The position numbers were made by a program, and so were the translations under genes. A stretch of DNA of 64,000 bases, taken from Candidatus Desulfofervidaceae bacterium. GTDB taxonomy: Bacteria > Desulfobacterota > Desulfofervidia > Desulfofervidales > Desulfofervidaceae. Numbering within the stretch: the stretch's first letter is position 1; every line of letters starts with the position of its first letter. Below the pieces are notes generated by a model, which saw nothing but the letters and a program-made list of their open reading frames with translations, searched no databases and was not told where the DNA came from. The stretch spans positions 1 to 64,000 of the forward strand of contig JALWFG010000008.1 in the NCBI GenBank assembly GCA_027038965.1. The letters run 5' to 3'. Below, in pieces: positions 62,164-64,000 of the stretch.

Positions 62164-63291
62164 TTAACGATGGGAAAATAGGCATTTTATCATTACTGTA
62201 GCATAACTATTGGGGGGCAGAAAAAAGTGGAGGAGAACATTCCGGGAAGATTCTCTAATTACTTGTAAAGACTCTGGAATAACAATTATCTTCCTTTGAC
62301 CTTCAAGAAATAATTTTATCCCTATTTTTTGGGCCCAAAGCTCGTCTTGGGAAAGGCCTTCCTTTTTAAGCACTTTCTTGTAATACACCTCAAACCGATT
62401 AGGAACATGGGATGTCCCTACATAAGGAAGTTCTACTCCTTCTAAACTTGATAAATCTCTCAAAGGCCCCTTGTAAACAGCAAATTTCCAAAGGGCAATC
62501 GGGATGAAAAAATGTGAGAATTTGTCCTTGATAAAACAAGAAAGGAGTTCGTTCCAAAGGTAGCTTTGATAACAAAAGGCAAACATCACCCTTATGTTTT
62601 TAGGAATTACTTTAAAAACCCCTTCATAAGATTTACCTTTCTTCAAGGCCTTTACCACCGCCCTTTTGACCTTATCATTTTGGGGAAGAACATTCTTAAT
62701 AGCCTCCCAATTGCCCCAATTCTTTAAAATAGTCCTTTGCCTAGGTCTTTTTAAAAAGGAAATAAGGTATGTCTTTAGAGCCATTTCATAATCGTTTTTT
62801 AGAAGAAGGCGGACAATAAAGTCCTTTGTCCCCAAAACAGAGCCAAAACGCTGTTCTCCAAAGTAATTTGGAAAACCAAATTGAGCTAAAAAAAGAGCCG
62901 CCTTCTTTAATCTATATATTTGCTCATTGTCCAAACCCCGCAACCGAATTTTAAATTCATTTTTGATAAAACCGCCAAGCTGAATGGGATAATTACCGTA
63001 GCCAAGAAATTTTAACTTAACTTGGGAACTTAATTTATAATCCTTACTTCTTAAATATCCTCTAGGAATAGAAATTATTTGTTGAGTAAGGGCAAATTTA
63101 TCCTTAAGGCCGCCAAAACCAATTTGATTTAAGGGAATTTTCCACCTTTTTCCAAGCTCTCTCAAGGCATCAAGGGTATTACAATTCCGCTTTTTCAAAA
63201 GCAGATAGGCATATTTGCCCTCAGGCACAAAGCAAAGATTATGGTGTTCCTTAACCTGAAAGTCCTCTGGAACTTGCTTGAAAAGACTCAT
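62164..63291 (-). CDS. truD: tRNA pseudouridine(13) synthase TruD
   Basis: 375 residues. Converts U13 of tRNA to pseudouridine. The catalytic Asp is in GFGGLKDKFALTQQ (about residues 58-71), followed by NYFGEQRFGSV and FAFCYQSYLWNELLS, the TruD-specific elements. The protein is a little longer than E. coli TruD (349). ATG 63291 has no visible ribosome binding site. Located upstream of secA by 51 bases on the same strand. Confidence 0.9.
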   Translation of the reverse strand: MSLFKQVPEDFQVKEHHNLCFVPEGKYAYLLLKKRNCNTLDALRELGKRWKIPLNQIGFGGLKDKFALTQQIISIPRGYLRSKDYKLSSQVKLKFLGYGNYPIQLGGFIKNEFKIRLRGLDNEQIYRLKKAALFLAQFGFPNYFGEQRFGSVLGTKDFIVRLLLKNDYEMALKTYLISFLKRPRQRTILKNWGNWEAIKNVLPQNDKVKRAVVKALKKGKSYEGVFKVIPKNIRVMFAFCYQSYLWNELLSCFIKDKFSHFFIPIALWKFAVYKGPLRDLSSLEGVELPYVGTSHVPNRFEVYYKKVLKKEGLSQDELWAQKIGIKLFLEGQRKIIVIPESLQVIRESSRNVLLHFFLPPNSYATVMIKCLFSHR

Positions 63292-63493
63292 AATTATCTA
63301 ATTTGTAAATCCTAATTTAGATAAAGGCAAATCTGTCTTTCGACTCTCACAGCAAATAACCTTTATTTTAGCCTCTTGCTTCAAAAAACAACCATACTTA
63401 TTTCTAATACAGATGCCTCATCTTACCTTAAAAAGCAAATTTTTTAAAAAAATAAAATAGAAAAAATCATTGCTGGCTTAAGGGAGGGGAAAA

Positions 63494-64000
63494 ATGCGGA
63501 TTGCGCAGGTTTCGCCTCTTTATGAAAGTGTTCCTCCAAAATTTTACGGAGGAACAGAAAGGGTTGTTTCTTATCTTACGGAAGAATTGGTTAAAATGGG
63601 GCATGAAGTTACTCTCTTTGCTAGTGCTGATTCGGTAACTAAGGCCCATCTTATCCCCATTTGCAAAAGGTCTTTACGACTCGACTCTGAATGTCAAGAT
63701 AGCCTTTGCCATCACATCTTAATGCTTGAGGAAGTATTTAAAAGGGCCTCATTTTTTGATGTTATTCACTTTCATATCGACTATATCCATTTTCCTTTGG
63801 CCAAAAGATGCCAGACGCCTTCTTTGACCACCTTGCATGGGAGATTGGATATCCCTGACCTTATACCCCTTTACCAAAAATTTAAAGAATTGCCATTTGT
63901 ATCCATTTCGGATGCCCAAAGAGGTCCTCTGCCCTGGCTAAATTGGCAAGCTACAGTTTACCATGGACTTCCTCAAAACCTGTATTCTTTTCATCCCAAT
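63494..64000 (+). CDS. Glycosyltransferase, GT4-like (partial, cut by right edge)
   Basis: The first 169 residues of a gene that runs off the window. It begins MRIAQVSPLYESVPPKFYGG followed by TERVVSYLTEELVKMGHEVTLFAS, the N-terminal nucleotide-sugar-independent (acceptor) domain typical of group-1 family-4 glycosyltransferases, and continues with VIHFHIDYIHFPLAKR and TLHGRLDIPDLIP. GGGAGGGG precedes ATG 63494. Similar proteins synthesise trehalose, starch/glycogen or envelope glycans; the substrate cannot be told without the C-terminal half. Confidence 0.85.
   Translation, partial: MRIAQVSPLYESVPPKFYGGTERVVSYLTEELVKMGHEVTLFASADSVTKAHLIPICKRSLRLDSECQDSLCHHILMLEEVFKRASFFDVIHFHIDYIHFPLAKRCQTPSLTTLHGRLDIPDLIPLYQKFKELPFVSISDAQRGPLPWLNWQATVYHGLPQNLYSFHPN

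Overview
The window looks like a chromosomal segment of a thermophilic or moderately thermophilic anaerobe of the Desulfobacterota type. The indications are nickel uptake (NikKMLQO) next to [NiFe]-hydrogenase maturation (HypA/HypB), molybdate/tungstate uptake with ModD, a tetraheme cytochrome c, a chemoreceptor with a c-type heme site, heme and siroheme genes, a Gram-negative envelope (lipoproteins, heptose synthesis, a porin), and a CRISPR repeat ending ATTGCGAC like those of Thermus. A 'Candidatus Desulfofervidus'-like genome would fit, but that is inference and no database was searched. No rRNA or tRNA gene was recognised.

Layout. 1-2821: end of modD, then a translationally coupled ABC transporter for an oxyanion (binding lipoprotein, permease, ATPase). 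2822-5191: accessory island with a cas-less CRISPR array (seven repeats, long spacers), a 748-bp insertion carrying a YefM/YoeB-like toxin-antitoxin pair inside one spacer, and gene remnants. 5192-9550: ATP-grasp plus radical SAM pair, PilZ protein, UvrD-type helicase, thioesterase. 9547-13886 (minus): sufC, sufB, stand-alone IMP cyclohydrolase, purD-purE fusion. 14088-18588: ileS, lspA, lgt and a lipoprotein. 18565-20949: recG (minus). 21131-22395 (minus): hypA, hypB, SemiSWEET. 22495-29106: pabB, pabC, prmC, murA, comEC. 29045-32568 (minus): nikKMLQO with a strong promoter and a probable operator. 32935-35271: purQ (minus), then a small gene and hemW (plus). 35416-43680: signalling and electron-transfer block (PilZ, CheX-like, CheY, CheX-CBS, CheA with two HPt domains, tetraheme cytochrome, heme-binding MCP). 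43781-46130: pilC and a GlcF/HdrD-like Fe-S protein. 46086-48963 (minus): small secreted protein, purA, exported DJ-1-like protein, gmhA. 49187-53430: porin, Mn-type pyrophosphatase, M23 peptidase. 53392-56064 (minus): cobA-hemD fusion, hemC, FmdB-type zinc ribbon. 56337-64000: ribE (plus), ppsA, secA and truD (minus), and the start of a glycosyltransferase (plus).

How the genes work together. NikKMLQO imports nickel that HypA/HypB insert into hydrogenase. HemC and CobA-HemD lead to siroheme, HemW handles heme, and two c-type cytochrome modules sit in a chemotaxis locus beside a type IV pilus gene, which suggests redox-guided twitching motility. LspA and Lgt, encoded together, process the lipoproteins encoded here. 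Purine genes (purDE, purH N-domain, purQ, purA) are scattered and rearranged.

Most notable observations: the toxin-antitoxin insertion that splits a CRISPR spacer with a 20-bp duplication, after which the two spacer halves add up to a normal 45-nt spacer; the toxin's nonsense codon at its conserved Trp; a ComEC whose metallo-beta-lactamase domain has lost its metal ligands; a CheA with two HPt domains that are nearly identical at DNA level; a CheX-CBS fusion; and several promoters placed so close to the start codon that the mRNAs may be leaderless.
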